Assembly (NCBI RefSeq): GCF_018374135.1 | Contig: NZ_JAHAFS010000003.1 | Coordinates: 62,001 to 126,000 of the forward strand | Reading direction: 5' to 3' | DNA: 64,000 nucleotides | From: Campylobacter gracilis | GTDB lineage: Bacteria > Campylobacterota > Campylobacteria > Campylobacterales > Campylobacteraceae | Shown: piece after piece, positions 25,630 to 33,797 of the stretch | How the letters are laid out: every line of letters starts with the position of its first letter | Numbering within the stretch: the stretch's first letter is position 1 | The notes under the pieces: generated by a model | Told to the model about the DNA's origin: nothing | What the model saw: the letters and a program-made list of their open reading frames with translations, nothing else | The model's database searches: none | Made by a program: the position numbers and the translations under genes

Positions 25630-26970
25630 TCAATTTACGCTGCCGCAGCGGTATTTGCCTGCTACGAAGGTGATTTTATCGCGAATTTTAGCGATCTGCC
25701 TTAGCGCCTCCGCCAAGAAATCCACGTCGCTTTCGTCATGGATGAACGAGAAGCTAGCCCGCACCCAAGCGGGTTTGCGCGACATTTCGGTATCGGGCTG
25801 TAAGCCGAGCAGATCAAAGCCGTAAGGTGCTGCACAGTCGCAGCCTGCGCGGGTTTGGATCTCAAATTTCTGCCCGAGCACCCCGGCTAGCGCGTCCGCG
25901 CCAAGCCCTTGCATATTAAAAGCAAAGATCGGCACGCGCGGCGCGGTTAAATTGCCGTAAATTTCAATCTCGGGGATTTTTGAAATTTCGCTTATGAAGT
26001 GCTTGCAAATCGCCTCTTCGCGCGACTTGATCGCCTCTAGCCCCGCGCTTTTGCGAAGCTTTAGGGCAAGATAAGCTCGCACCAGCGCGATGATGCCCGG
26101 CGTGCCTGCTTCCTCCAAGCGCTCCTTGTCGATTATAAAGCGCTGCGTTTGGGCGTCTGCGTATTTGATCGTGCCGCCTCCCGCGAATATCGGCTCCTCA
26201 CCGCGCAAAAGCTCCTTTCGCGCCGCCAAAATTCCGCTAGCGCCCACGCCGCCTAAGAGCTTGTGCGCGCCGAAAAACACTCCGTCGCAAAAGCCGAGAT
26301 CTACGTTTTCGTGCGCGATGAGCGCGCTAGCGTCCACAAACAGCCGCCCGCCGTGCGCTTTTAACATCAAGTAGGCGCGCTTGTAATCTAGCTTAAGCCC
26401 CGTCACGTTCGATGCCGCGGTAAGTACGCCGTAAATTTCGCGCCCTTTGTTTGCGGATAAAATTTCGCCCAGCCGTGCAAAATCCATCAGCCCGCTTGGA
26501 TCCAGCGGCACGCGCACGACCTCGCAAAGCCCCTGCCTTAGGCTGATCTCCACGGAATGATGCTCAAAAGGCGAGATGATGAAAAGCGGCAGCTCTTTTA
26601 TGCTCTCGCGCCGCAAGCCGAGCCTGTCTCGCGTCGCTGGCGGCAGGTAGATGCCTAAAATTTCCCAGAGCTTCTTTATCGCCGCAGTCGCGCCAAATCC
26701 GCACGAGATCAAATAGTAGCGCTCTTCGCAGCCTAGAAGCTCTTTGATTTTGGCCCTTGCGTTTTCGTAGTAATCGCTCGTAATCTCGGCGCTCTCTCCG
26801 CCTGCGGAGTGGACGTTGGCGTATGTTACAAGCACGCGCTCGATCTCCGCTTCTATAGGGCGATATGCAAGCCCAGACGCGGCAAAATCGAAGTATTTAA
26901 TCCCCTCTTTTAAGATGATGTTTTCTTTGATCGTTTGAAAATCCAAAGCGCGACTCCAAAATTTTTGCAA
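25630..26970 (-). CDS. Class V aminotransferase, cysteine desulfurase-like
   Basis: PLP enzyme of 446 residues in the NifS/SufS/CsdA group. The PLP lysine is Lys237 in FFGAHKLLGG, the aromatic stacking His is in SPFEHHSVEI and the candidate catalytic cysteine is in TRAGCDCAAPYG. A SufS/CsdA-type enzyme removes sulfur (or selenium) from cysteine (or selenocysteine) for Fe-S or thio-cofactor assembly. The spacing around the Cys loop is closer to CsdA-like fusion relatives than to housekeeping IscS. Because the window encodes selenoproteins, a role in selenium delivery is possible, but nothing in the sequence proves it. No scaffold gene is adjacent. Confidence 0.75.
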   Translation of the reverse strand: MQKFWSRALDFQTIKENIILKEGIKYFDFAASGLAYRPIEAEIERVLVTYANVHSAGGESAEITSDYYENARAKIKELLGCEERYYLISCGFGATAAIKKLWEILGIYLPPATRDRLGLRRESIKELPLFIISPFEHHSVEISLRQGLCEVVRVPLDPSGLMDFARLGEILSANKGREIYGVLTAASNVTGLKLDYKRAYLMLKAHGGRLFVDASALIAHENVDLGFCDGVFFGAHKLLGGVGASGILAARKELLRGEEPIFAGGGTIKYADAQTQRFIIDKERLEEAGTPGIIALVRAYLALKLRKSAGLEAIKSREEAICKHFISEISKIPEIEIYGNLTAPRVPIFAFNMQGLGADALAGVLGQKFEIQTRAGCDCAAPYGFDLLGLQPDTEMSRKPAWVRASFSFIHDESDVDFLAEALRQIAKIRDKITFVAGKYRCGSVN

Positions 26971-27071
26971 ATTATATCTAAACTCGCTAAAATTACGCCC
27001 GCAAGGAGGGCGAAATTTACGAGTTAAAAGACACTGCGCGAAATTTAGGCGATGTTGGTATCGACGCGATT

Positions 27072-27881
27072 TTGCAGTTTCATTTCGTATTTGACGAGAT
27101 AGGTTGCATAAGCGGCTACGCGGACGTTTTCGAAGCGATCGAAAATGAAATTTTGCTCTGCTTTGAACGTCTCGGCGAGCGTTTTAAATTCGGCGGCGAG
27201 TGCGAAGAGCAGATCAAAAAAGCGCTGATGAAATTCGCTAGAAGCGACCGCAAAAAAATAGGAATTTCAAAAATCTTGCCGCGATTTACAGCGCAAAAAA
27301 TCACCGCAGATCTCATAAACGCGAAGTTTCTAATCACCGAAAAATCAAGCGAGCAAAGGGCGCAAAAAGCCCGTAAAAACGACCGCCTCCCGCGCGCGCT
27401 GCGCCGCTACCATATCACGGACAAGGTCCATTTCAGCAGCAACTTTGCGAGGTTTTGGTTTAGATTTATCGAGCCGAACCTGCCCGCGCTGCGACGTGGC
27501 GAAATAGGGCGCGTGCTAAGCCTGATCAAAGCGGATTTCAACGCCTACGCGGGGCTCGGGTTTGAAATTTTAAGCAAAGAGTTGCTCGCGAAGTATTTAA
27601 ATTTAGAGATTTCGCAAATTTCGAGCTTTTGGAACAAAGAGGTCGAGATCGACATCTACGCGAAATTTGAGAGCTTTTGCATCGCGGGCGAGTGCAAATA
27701 CAAGGAGCGAAAAATTTCAAAAAACGTGCTAAACGAGCTAATGTTAAAATGCGAAAAAGCGTGCCTCGCGCCCGATCTACTCGCGCTGTTTTCCAAAAGC
27801 GGCTTTAGCGGCGAACTACGAAACCTAAAAAGCGATAAAATTTTACTCTTTTCGCTCGAGGATTTTAAAATTTTACTTTGA
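27072..27881 (+). CDS. DUF234-type protein with PD-(D/E)xK-like end
   Basis: About 270 residues. The middle and C-terminal parts match DUF234-type proteins (RYHITDKVHFSSNFARFWFRFIEPN, then EVEIDIYAKFESFCIAGECKYKE). The C-terminal motif E-V-E-I-D ... E-C-K resembles the restriction-like nuclease core found in this group. The annotated TTG at 27072 is poorly placed: the frame stays open upstream, and a strong AAGGAGG at 27003-27009 points to an ATT codon at 27015 as start, adding YELKDTARNLGD. In other genomes DUF234 domains follow an ATPase; here that partner is missing. Function unknown. Confidence 0.65.
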   Translation: MQFHFVFDEIGCISGYADVFEAIENEILLCFERLGERFKFGGECEEQIKKALMKFARSDRKKIGISKILPRFTAQKITADLINAKFLITEKSSEQRAQKARKNDRLPRALRRYHITDKVHFSSNFARFWFRFIEPNLPALRRGEIGRVLSLIKADFNAYAGLGFEILSKELLAKYLNLEISQISSFWNKEVEIDIYAKFESFCIAGECKYKERKISKNVLNELMLKCEKACLAPDLLALFSKSGFSGELRNLKSDKILLFSLEDFKILL

Positions 27882-28240
27882 ACTGCGCGCCAAAAAAGCC
27901 TAGAATATGGCGCGAGCGAGCGGTGCCGTGCGCGTATGGTATGCCGCAAGAAATGAGTGGGGTGCTATCGACGGATACGCTATCTACAGGCGGCACGGGC
28001 AGAGCATAGGTGAGCATAAGGCATGGTAGACGCGCTATCGATAGGCGGTATGAAGGTGTGTTTGAGCGGACGGGGCGCTATGGATAGGCAGACAGCACGC
28101 CATCTGCACGCAAGCTTGCACCTCTCGCAAACAAATCGCGAAAAGTTTATCTTTGCATATCAGAGCGACCCTCGTCGCAAAGGCTGCAAATTTGTATCAT
28201 TCGCGCACAAACCTCACGCCCTAAATTCCTCAAATTCAGA
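27882..28240. other. Intergenic region, no gene recognised
   Basis: About 360 bases between convergent genes. Base composition is GC-richer than other gaps (27900-28150) and RAATTY words are rare. No frame with a ribosome site, no RNA gene and no clear terminator were seen. Confidence 0.4.
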
Positions 28241-28981
28241 CTATTTTTTCACCTTGATCACGTATGGGACTGATTTGATCACGCCTTTGGAAAACAGCGT
28301 CTTGGTGTCCGCATATACGGCGTCAAGCTCGGCTTTTGAGACATCCGCATCGCTTACCTGCACGTCCTTGTCGTAGTATTTCTCGATCACGTCGATCGCG
28401 CCTTTTTGATCGCTCGGCGAGAGGGCCTTCAGCTGCTTTAAAATCAGTGCTGATTTGATAAACGCGCTCTTGCCATGCACCGGCGCAAAGATCAATTTTA
28501 CGTTGCTGTTGCGAAGATACTTCGTGATCCTCTTCATCTCCTCGGCGCAATACGGGCACTCCGGATCACCCACGATGTAGGTCATATAGGGGTTGTTTTT
28601 ATCAAACGACTCGATATAGGCAAATCTCGCGGGATCTATGCTCTTTAGCAGCTCAAGCGCGGCGGCGTCCCTGGCGTCCTTTAAAATTTGAGTTCTCATC
28701 TTAAACAGCGCCGCATCCGCCGCGTCTGCAAGCTTAGGCTCCTCAGTCACCGCCACTAGGCTTTTGGCGTCGTCGCTAGCCAAAAACGCCTCTTTTTTAT
28801 CGCCCGAGCGGACGATCAGTAAATTTAGCCCGTTTAGCGAGTTTAGCTTGTCGATCGAGATGAGCTGAGCGTTTTTATCATTTAGACTTTGCTTTAGGTT
28901 TTTTACGAACTCCGCTTCGTTCGCATTCGCGCTAAGCGCAAAAGCCGCACACGCAGCCAAAACGTAGATGAGTTTTTTCAT
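28241..28981 (-). CDS. DsbC/DsbG-like periplasmic thiol-disulfide protein
   Basis: A 246-residue secreted protein: signal peptide (cleavage near SANA), an N-terminal dimerisation-like region and a thioredoxin-fold domain with the CPYC active site (Cys142 and Cys145) in VGDPECPYCAEEM. A cis-proline loop follows at KSVPYVI. DsbC-type proteins isomerise wrong disulfides, kept reduced by DsbD. A second paralogue with CPFC is encoded at 60583-61296. The promoter region is shared with the divergent efp gene. Confidence 0.8.
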   Translation of the reverse strand: MKKLIYVLAACAAFALSANANEAEFVKNLKQSLNDKNAQLISIDKLNSLNGLNLLIVRSGDKKEAFLASDDAKSLVAVTEEPKLADAADAALFKMRTQILKDARDAAALELLKSIDPARFAYIESFDKNNPYMTYIVGDPECPYCAEEMKRITKYLRNSNVKLIFAPVHGKSAFIKSALILKQLKALSPSDQKGAIDVIEKYYDKDVQVSDADVSKAELDAVYADTKTLFSKGVIKSVPYVIKVKK

Positions 28982-29008
28982 AGCTTCCCTCCCCTTAAAA
29001 TTTCGCCA

Positions 29009-29014
29009 ATTATA
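29009..29014 (-). promoter_or_regulatory. -10 box for the CPYC thiol-disulfide gene
   Basis: TATAAT on the minus strand (TGATATAATTGG), 28 bases upstream of the ATG at 28981. Confidence 0.5.
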
Positions 29015-29035
29015 TCAATTTAAAATAAAATTTGT

Positions 29036-29041
29036 TATAAT
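29036..29041 (+). promoter_or_regulatory. -10 box for efp
   Basis: TATAAT preceded by TTTGT, 29 bases before the efp ATG and diverging from the -10 at 29009-29014. The two promoters are only 22 bases apart. Confidence 0.6.
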
Positions 29042-29069
29042 CGCGCCCTATCAATTTAAGGAGAAATTT

Positions 29070-29636
29070 ATGGCTTATTCAATGGGCGATCTAAAAAAAG
29101 GTCTAAAAATCGAGGTGGACGGAATTCCGTTTAAAATCATAGAATACCAACACGTAAAACCGGGCAAAGGGCCTGCTTTCGTACGCGTTAAAATAAAATC
29201 TTTCATCGATGGCAAGGTGCTTGAAAAGACCTTCCACGCGGGCGATAAATGCGAAGCGCCGAATCTTGAGGAAAAAGAGATGCAGTATCTCTACGACGAC
29301 GGCGAGGCATGTCAGTTCATGGATACCGATAGTTACGAACAGATCGCGATCAGCGACGAGGACGTGGGCGAGGCGAAAAAATGGATGCTAGATGGCATGA
29401 TGGTAAATATAATGTTTTACAACGGCAAAGCGATCGGCGTGGATGTGCCGCAGGTAGTGGAGCTTAAGATCGTAGAGACCGCGCCGAATTTCCGCGGCGA
29501 TACGCAGGGCAGCAACAAAAAGCCTGCCACGCTTGAGACCGGCGCCGTGGTACAGATCCCATTTCACGTGCTCGAAGGCGAGGTCATCCGCGTTGACACC
29601 GTCCGCGGCGAGTATATCGAGCGCGCGAATAAATAA
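29070..29636 (+). CDS. efp: Elongation factor P
   Basis: Rescues ribosomes stalled at polyproline stretches. The 188-residue, three-domain protein starts MAYSMGDLKKG; I chose ATG 29070, preceded by AAGGAG, because the longer frame upstream runs through the promoter. The tip of domain I carries HVKPGKGPAF with Lys33, the position beta-lysylated by EpmA in many bacteria. Domains II and III end with VRGEYIERANK. It has its own promoter and a strong bidirectional terminator, so it is a single-gene unit. Confidence 0.93.
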   Translation: MAYSMGDLKKGLKIEVDGIPFKIIEYQHVKPGKGPAFVRVKIKSFIDGKVLEKTFHAGDKCEAPNLEEKEMQYLYDDGEACQFMDTDSYEQIAISDEDVGEAKKWMLDGMMVNIMFYNGKAIGVDVPQVVELKIVETAPNFRGDTQGSNKKPATLETGAVVQIPFHVLEGEVIRVDTVRGEYIERANK

Positions 29637-29645
29637 TCCCCCCTA

Positions 29646-29673
29646 TTTTTGCGAAATTTTGATTTCGCAAAAA
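29646..29673 (+). terminator. Bidirectional terminator after efp
   Basis: Perfect 12-base arms (TTTTTGCGAAAT and its complement) around a TTTG loop, 9 bases after the efp stop, with T-rich DNA on both sides. The stem contains an AAATTT-type core. Confidence 0.75.
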
Positions 29674-29873
29674 TTCCTCTTTCTTTTGAAATTTATAAAC
29701 TCCGAGCGATAAATTTAAACCGCAATCTTCGCATAAATTTTAATTAAAATGGCTTTTCAAATTTGCCGAAATGCGGGATAATTTAGTCTAAGCTTTACGC
29801 AGCGCTGATTTTTGCAAAATTTAGGATGGTTTTACGATTAAATTTAGGGATATGAAATTTGAGTATAAAAAAC

Positions 29874-29907
29874 GCCTGAAAGCAAATCTTGCGACCCGCT
29901 TTCGGGC
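29874..29907 (-). terminator. Terminator of the SelW-like selenoprotein gene
   Basis: Ten-base arms (29874-29883 and 29898-29907) around a 14-base loop, with one mismatch on the minus strand, followed on that strand by GTTTTTTATA. It starts 7 bases after the gene's TAG stop, which supports the read-through gene call. Confidence 0.65.
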
Positions 29908-29913
29908 TTTGAG

Positions 29914-30147
29914 CTAGGCTGCAACTTTAATTAGATTTAAAATTTCACCTTCACTTGGGAAACGAGGCTTAGCAAAATCTTTATTGAAGAAAAGCTTTCT
30001 GCCGTCAACTTCTACTAGAAAGTCTCCGCTGCCACCAGGGACCAACTCGACAACTGCATCCTTATAGACGCCTGTTATTTCATCTCTCACACGGAGAGCT
30101 TGCGGTCTATAAGATCAAGAATTACAATAAGTAATTACGACCTTCAT
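29914..30147 (-). CDS. SelW/Rdx family selenoprotein with in-frame UGA (Sec11)
   Basis: A 77-codon gene interrupted by an in-frame TGA at codon 11 (30115-30117), so ordinary gene finders miss it. Read as Sec it gives MKVVITYCNSU followed by SYRPQALRVRDEI, the Rdx/SelW redox motif Cys-x-x-Sec (Cys8, Sec11) at the end of the first strand. The rest fits the thioredoxin-like SelW fold: VVELVPGGSGDFLVEVDG, then LFFNKDFAKPRFPSEGEI, an amphipathic tail and a TAG stop. It has AAAGGAA before the ATG, a TACAAT -10 at 30175 and a terminator after it. A hairpin with loop CGUGU sits 16 bases after the UGA. selA and selB are in the same window. The family is redox-active in other organisms; its partner is unknown. 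Confidence 0.88.
30084..30117 (-). promoter_or_regulatory. SECIS-like hairpin and UGA of the SelW-like gene
   Basis: The UGA at 30115-30117 is followed by a 16-base spacer, then a CTCTC/GAGAG stem (30084-30098) with a 5-base loop CGUGU. Bacterial SECIS elements lie immediately 3' of the UGA inside the coding region and are bound by the SelB C-terminal domains. The loop resembles the GGUGU loop after the fdhA UGA. Confidence 0.55.
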
Positions 30148-30174
30148 CTTTATTCCTTTCTAAAAAAGTGCCAC

Positions 30175-30180
30175 ATTGTA
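30175..30180 (-). promoter_or_regulatory. -10 box for the SelW-like gene
   Basis: TACAAT in a GCTACAATG context on the minus strand, 27 bases upstream of the ATG. It gives the selenoprotein gene its own transcription start. Confidence 0.55.
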
Positions 30181-30298
30181 GCAGATCTAGCTTAAATTTT
30201 AATATAAAGGCTCAATTTCGCGCGCCTCAGCAGTTAAAATTTACGAGCGAAATTTCAACATTTGCAAAGCTCTAAATTTCACTGCTGCGAGCCCAAGG

Positions 30299-31008
30299 CT
30301 AGTCTTCAAATTTTAAAATTTCATCGTAGCAGAGATAAAAATCGCAGCCGTGCGCATGGAATTTCTTATCGCCGTGAAAGTGTCCGAAATACCACCGCGC
30401 AGGCTTTACGAGCTCAAAGATCTGCTCCAGATACTCAGACGTTTTATCAGGAGTGCTTTTACCGCACCAAAGGTATTCTTTTAAAAATTTCATCGCAAAC
30501 CTCGGCGCCGTGTGGCTCAGCACCGCATCGATCCGTCCGCCCGCGGCGATGAAATCGCGCGCATTTTGCACCGCGCAAGCAAACTCTTCCTCGCTTGGAA
30601 TCTCGCGCGCCCCCAGCTAAGCCCCGGTATCCGATGCGCCTTATCGACGCTAAGTGCGCCGCCGAAGCACAAAAATCGTCGCCCCGCAATCTCGTAAATT
30701 TCGCCACGCCGCAGCCAAAAAATATTCTCGCCGCCCACGCTCACGGTGCCGCCAAATTTCCGCTCGCGCGGCAGCTGATCCAACATATCGAAATTTTCAT
30801 GGTTGCCGTCTATGAAAAGAAGCGTGGCGGGGAAATATCTTTCTATATTTTTACGCGCCATAAACTCATCTATCCGCTCGCTCCAAAACAGCCCGAAATC
30901 TCCGAGCACAATGACGAAATCATCAGCGCTAAGCCCGCCCGCAAAGGCCTTGTTCGTTATTTTGCCGATCTCGTTTATTCCGTGCGTATCGCCGCAAAGA
31001 TATATCAT
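30299..31008 (-). pseudogene. Metallophosphoesterase, broken by a one-base frameshift
   Basis: Calcineurin-like phosphoesterase in two frames. The first part starts MIYLCGDTHG and carries GDFGLFW and DGNHENFD; the second contains VLSHTAP and YFGHFHGDKKFHAHG. Together these are the full metal-binding set. The frames meet at a run of five C on the plus strand (30610-30614): one more base gives SWGAREIPSEEEF and then the second half, for a protein of 236 residues. All other motifs are intact, so the lesion is recent, phase-variable or an assembly error. The gene is alone, upstream of the SelW-like gene. Confidence 0.75.
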
Positions 31009-31441
31009 CTGCCTCTCCTTTAAATTTAACTCGCCGCGCTTTGTCGCAACCCATGCGAATGAAATTTTAAGCGCTAAATTTTACGCAGCGCACGCCGCAC
31101 GGCCCTCTGTGCTCCGAGCCGCAACTGCACAAATTTAATCCAAATTAGAAGCATAAATTTAGGCGACGTATTTTAAAAGCACAGGCATCAAGCCTATCGA
31201 CGCGTAAATTTAAAACCGCGGCTTCTAGCTTTAAATTTCGCGCCGCAGATCTAAGCGGCGAAATCCGAGGAGGTGCAGCTTTGCTTACTGCCGCTAAATT
31301 TTAAATTTAACGACGAACTTTGTAAATTTATAGCGAACCACGTAAATTTAGCGGCGGATTGCGCAATTTCCACAAAGAGCTTTGTAAATTTCAACGAACT
31401 TTAAAATTCCACGGCGAGCCGCGTAAATTTAAAGATTAAAT
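31009..31441. repeat. RAATTY-rich gap with quasi-periodic AAATTT words
   Basis: About 430 bases with AAATTT words spaced at roughly 20-30 bases, most regular at 31305-31440 (GTAAATTT units). It is not a CRISPR: the spacers vary in length and the repeats are only 6-9 bases. No gene seen. Confidence 0.45.
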
Positions 31442-32500
31442 TTAAAGCCTGCCGCGCAATTTTGTCGCCAGCGCGGCGCCGATTTTTTCGTAGCCCTCTT
31501 TTTGCAAGTGGATTTCGTCAGGGCGAATAAGCCCGCGCTCGCGCCAGCCGCGCCAGCCGCCATCCTCATCCATAAGACCGGCTATGTCGTAAAACATTGA
31601 CCCTTCGTCTCGCGCTAGATGCGCTAGCACCTCCGCAGCGCGTGAGGCGTTTGGCACTTTAGGGCTTCGCGGCGGCGCTACGAGCAGGATTTTTGCACCG
31701 GGAGCTGCGGAGCGGACGGAGCGAAGCAGCCCACGGACGCTTTGGTAGAATTTTTGCTCATCAAATTTCGGATCCATCGCATCGTTTGTGCCGTAAGCGA
31801 TAACTACGAGATTGTATCTAAGTCCTGAAAAATCCCTACCAAAGGCATCTGCACCCCATTTTTCGTAGAGGTTGCTAAACGCGCCGTTGCTCGCGCAAGA
31901 GTCTGCGAAGCGTGCGTTTTTGCGGTAAATTTTATATCCTCCAAGCTCTGCTCCGTCACGTAGCGATCTAATTTCGATAGGGAATCTAAGTCGCAGCTTA
32001 GAATACTCCCATTTATGCGGCACTTCTTGTGAAATATACGCGCTTAACCCACTTGCATCGCGCACGCGAAAAATCTCGCCGCTCTGATCCGATTTATGTA
32101 AAATTTCGACGTAAAAATCGCCGCTAAGCTGCTTTAGCTCCAGTCGCACGTTAGCACCTTTTTTGCCGGTAGCGATCACTCCGCATAGCGGAAAATCTGG
32201 GTCTTGCTCGGTGCGAGATGAGATTACATTAAAGCCGCTTTGCTTAAATTCTATATTTTCGCTTTTGTGATATTTAGGCATCATTGCAGGCACGAAGCCG
32301 ACGCTGTTTTGTACGAAAAAGCCGTGTCTGAAAGCATCTATCAGCGCGTCGCTTCCTAAGTGCGAATCACCAAAAAATTTCACTCCAAAGCCCGCAGAGC
32401 TTTTTGTATTTGCGGAATTTATGCCGCGAACGCCTGCGTTTGCCGCGCATCCGCCTAATAATGCGGCAAATAAAATCACTATAAACTTACTCAACTTCAA
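31442..32500 (-). CDS. ape1: Peptidoglycan O-acetylesterase-like SGNH lipoprotein (Ape1)
   Basis: A 352-residue SGNH hydrolase with a lipoprotein signal ending in LLGGC. Catalytic blocks are GDSHLGSD (nucleophile Ser), YGTNDAMDP (block III Asn) and DEIHLQKEG (Asp/His dyad). A carbohydrate-binding-like segment sits between blocks I and III (about 110-220). Ape1 removes acetyl groups from MurNAc in peptidoglycan, re-enabling lytic enzymes. It is the third gene of patA-patB-ape1 and overlaps patB by 14 bases; this order matches the C. jejuni O-acetylation cluster and supports the name. Confidence 0.78.
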   Translation of the reverse strand: MKLSKFIVILFAALLGGCAANAGVRGINSANTKSSAGFGVKFFGDSHLGSDALIDAFRHGFFVQNSVGFVPAMMPKYHKSENIEFKQSGFNVISSRTEQDPDFPLCGVIATGKKGANVRLELKQLSGDFYVEILHKSDQSGEIFRVRDASGLSAYISQEVPHKWEYSKLRLRFPIEIRSLRDGAELGGYKIYRKNARFADSCASNGAFSNLYEKWGADAFGRDFSGLRYNLVVIAYGTNDAMDPKFDEQKFYQSVRGLLRSVRSAAPGAKILLVAPPRSPKVPNASRAAEVLAHLARDEGSMFYDIAGLMDEDGGWRGWRERGLIRPDEIHLQKEGYEKIGAALATKLRGRL

Positions 32501-33797
32501 TCCTTGATAAAATTTCTTTCGCTACCGCTTCGCAACCTTCTTTGCTCATATGAATGCCGTCGTCTTGGCGCACACGCACGAGCTTGGAGCCGCTTTGCAG
32601 ATAGGTTTTATAGGCGCCTTTTTCGCACACCAGCGGGGTTGTTTGCATAAAATACCCGCCAAGCGCCATGCTGGCGTCGGCATATATTTGATTTAGCAGC
32701 TGCGTTTTCTCCTCAAAATCCGGCTTTTGCATACACGGCATCGCTAGCCATAGCACTCCCGCGCCGTGCGAGTGCGCCGTATCGTAGATTTCGCGCACCC
32801 TTGAGGCGTAAAACTCCCGCCAGCGCGGCGTTTTAATGCCATAGGTTTTACCTCCTGCACGGTACTCCCACACATCGTTAGCTCCTAGAAGCACGACTAC
32901 GAGCTTAACGCCGCCGTTCTCTCTAAGCGCGGTATCGAGCGTCTTTTGCCAGTCGAAAGATTTCTTGCTCGCAAGCCCCGTCGATTGCTTGCTAAGATCG
33001 ATCACTCTTAGGCTTCGCTTCGGGAAAAATTTCTTAGCGTTCATCCCCACGTATTGCATCAGACTATCGCCCATAAAAAGTACCTCATCGCCTGCATTTA
33101 GGCGGATTTTGCCATCGTCGCTAAGCGAAATTTTAGCATCAATCTCCATAGAGCCTTGCGTCGTTAAATTCTGCTCCAAAGCCTGCGGAGCAGGGAGTTG
33201 AGAATCGGAATTTTCGCCGCTTTGTAAGGTTGCGCTTGCCGTAACGGGATTTTGCGACGCAGAGGAGCTGCGCGGCATAGAGCTTGTTGTAGCCAGGCTT
33301 TGTGACACGGAATTTTGCGAAGTAGAATTGTGAGGGATAGAATTTTGTGGGTAAGGCTCCTGCGCCGAATCGCGCGTCTTTGAATGATGCGTAGAATTAT
33401 TTAAGGCAGAATTCTTTGCAGCATGAGCTTGCGGCTTGCTATCTTGCGGTTTAACGCTTTGCGAAGCATCGTGATTTTGCACCCCTTTGCTTTGCAAAGC
33501 TTGATTTTCCGCCATGCGATCTTGCGCAGGTTTTTTAAAATTTTTGCTTCCGCTATGCGGACTTGCGTCCTCATCCTTGCTAATGTCCTCGCCTTTGATA
33601 CGCTGCTCTAGCCTATCTGCGCCATTTGCAATCTTTTCGTAGATCTCTCCACCTACGCGAAACGGCGAGCGGCGCAGCCATTCTTCCAGCCCAAAATCAT
33701 CGTGGAATCGCTGCTCCAAATAATAAAGCAACGAGCCTTGCATAAAAAATGCCGAGAAAAGCAGCGCAAAAAGCAGAGTCGAAACAAACCTAAGCAT
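32487..33797 (-). CDS. patB: Peptidoglycan O-acetyltransferase PatB-like, with low-complexity insert
   Basis: A 436-residue SGNH-fold protein. It has an N-terminal membrane anchor, then a linker of about 130 residues rich in Gln, Asn and Ser (about 75-210), and the catalytic domain with FMGDSLMQY, LGANDVWEY and DGIHMSKEG. PatB transfers acetyl groups, delivered by PatA, to MurNAc O-6 in the periplasm. The linker has short units such as PQNSI, PHNST and SQNSV, and its DNA is full of GAATTT words like those in the non-coding DNA. It starts at the base after the patA stop and overlaps ape1. Confidence 0.8.
   Translation of the reverse strand: MLRFVSTLLFALLFSAFFMQGSLLYYLEQRFHDDFGLEEWLRRSPFRVGGEIYEKIANGADRLEQRIKGEDISKDEDASPHSGSKNFKKPAQDRMAENQALQSKGVQNHDASQSVKPQDSKPQAHAAKNSALNNSTHHSKTRDSAQEPYPQNSIPHNSTSQNSVSQSLATTSSMPRSSSASQNPVTASATLQSGENSDSQLPAPQALEQNLTTQGSMEIDAKISLSDDGKIRLNAGDEVLFMGDSLMQYVGMNAKKFFPKRSLRVIDLSKQSTGLASKKSFDWQKTLDTALRENGGVKLVVVLLGANDVWEYRAGGKTYGIKTPRWREFYASRVREIYDTAHSHGAGVLWLAMPCMQKPDFEEKTQLLNQIYADASMALGGYFMQTTPLVCEKGAYKTYLQSGSKLVRVRQDDGIHMSKEGCEAVAKEILSRIEVE

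Noticed and set aside
28968..29069. Longer N-terminus for elongation factor P
   Set aside because: It would cross the promoter and the divergent gene start; family alignment starts at MAYSMGDLKKG after AAGGAG.
31150..31440. Quasi-periodic AAATTT words that look like a CRISPR array
   Set aside because: Spacing varies, the repeated part is only 6-9 bases, and no cas genes are present. It belongs to the general RAATTY pattern.
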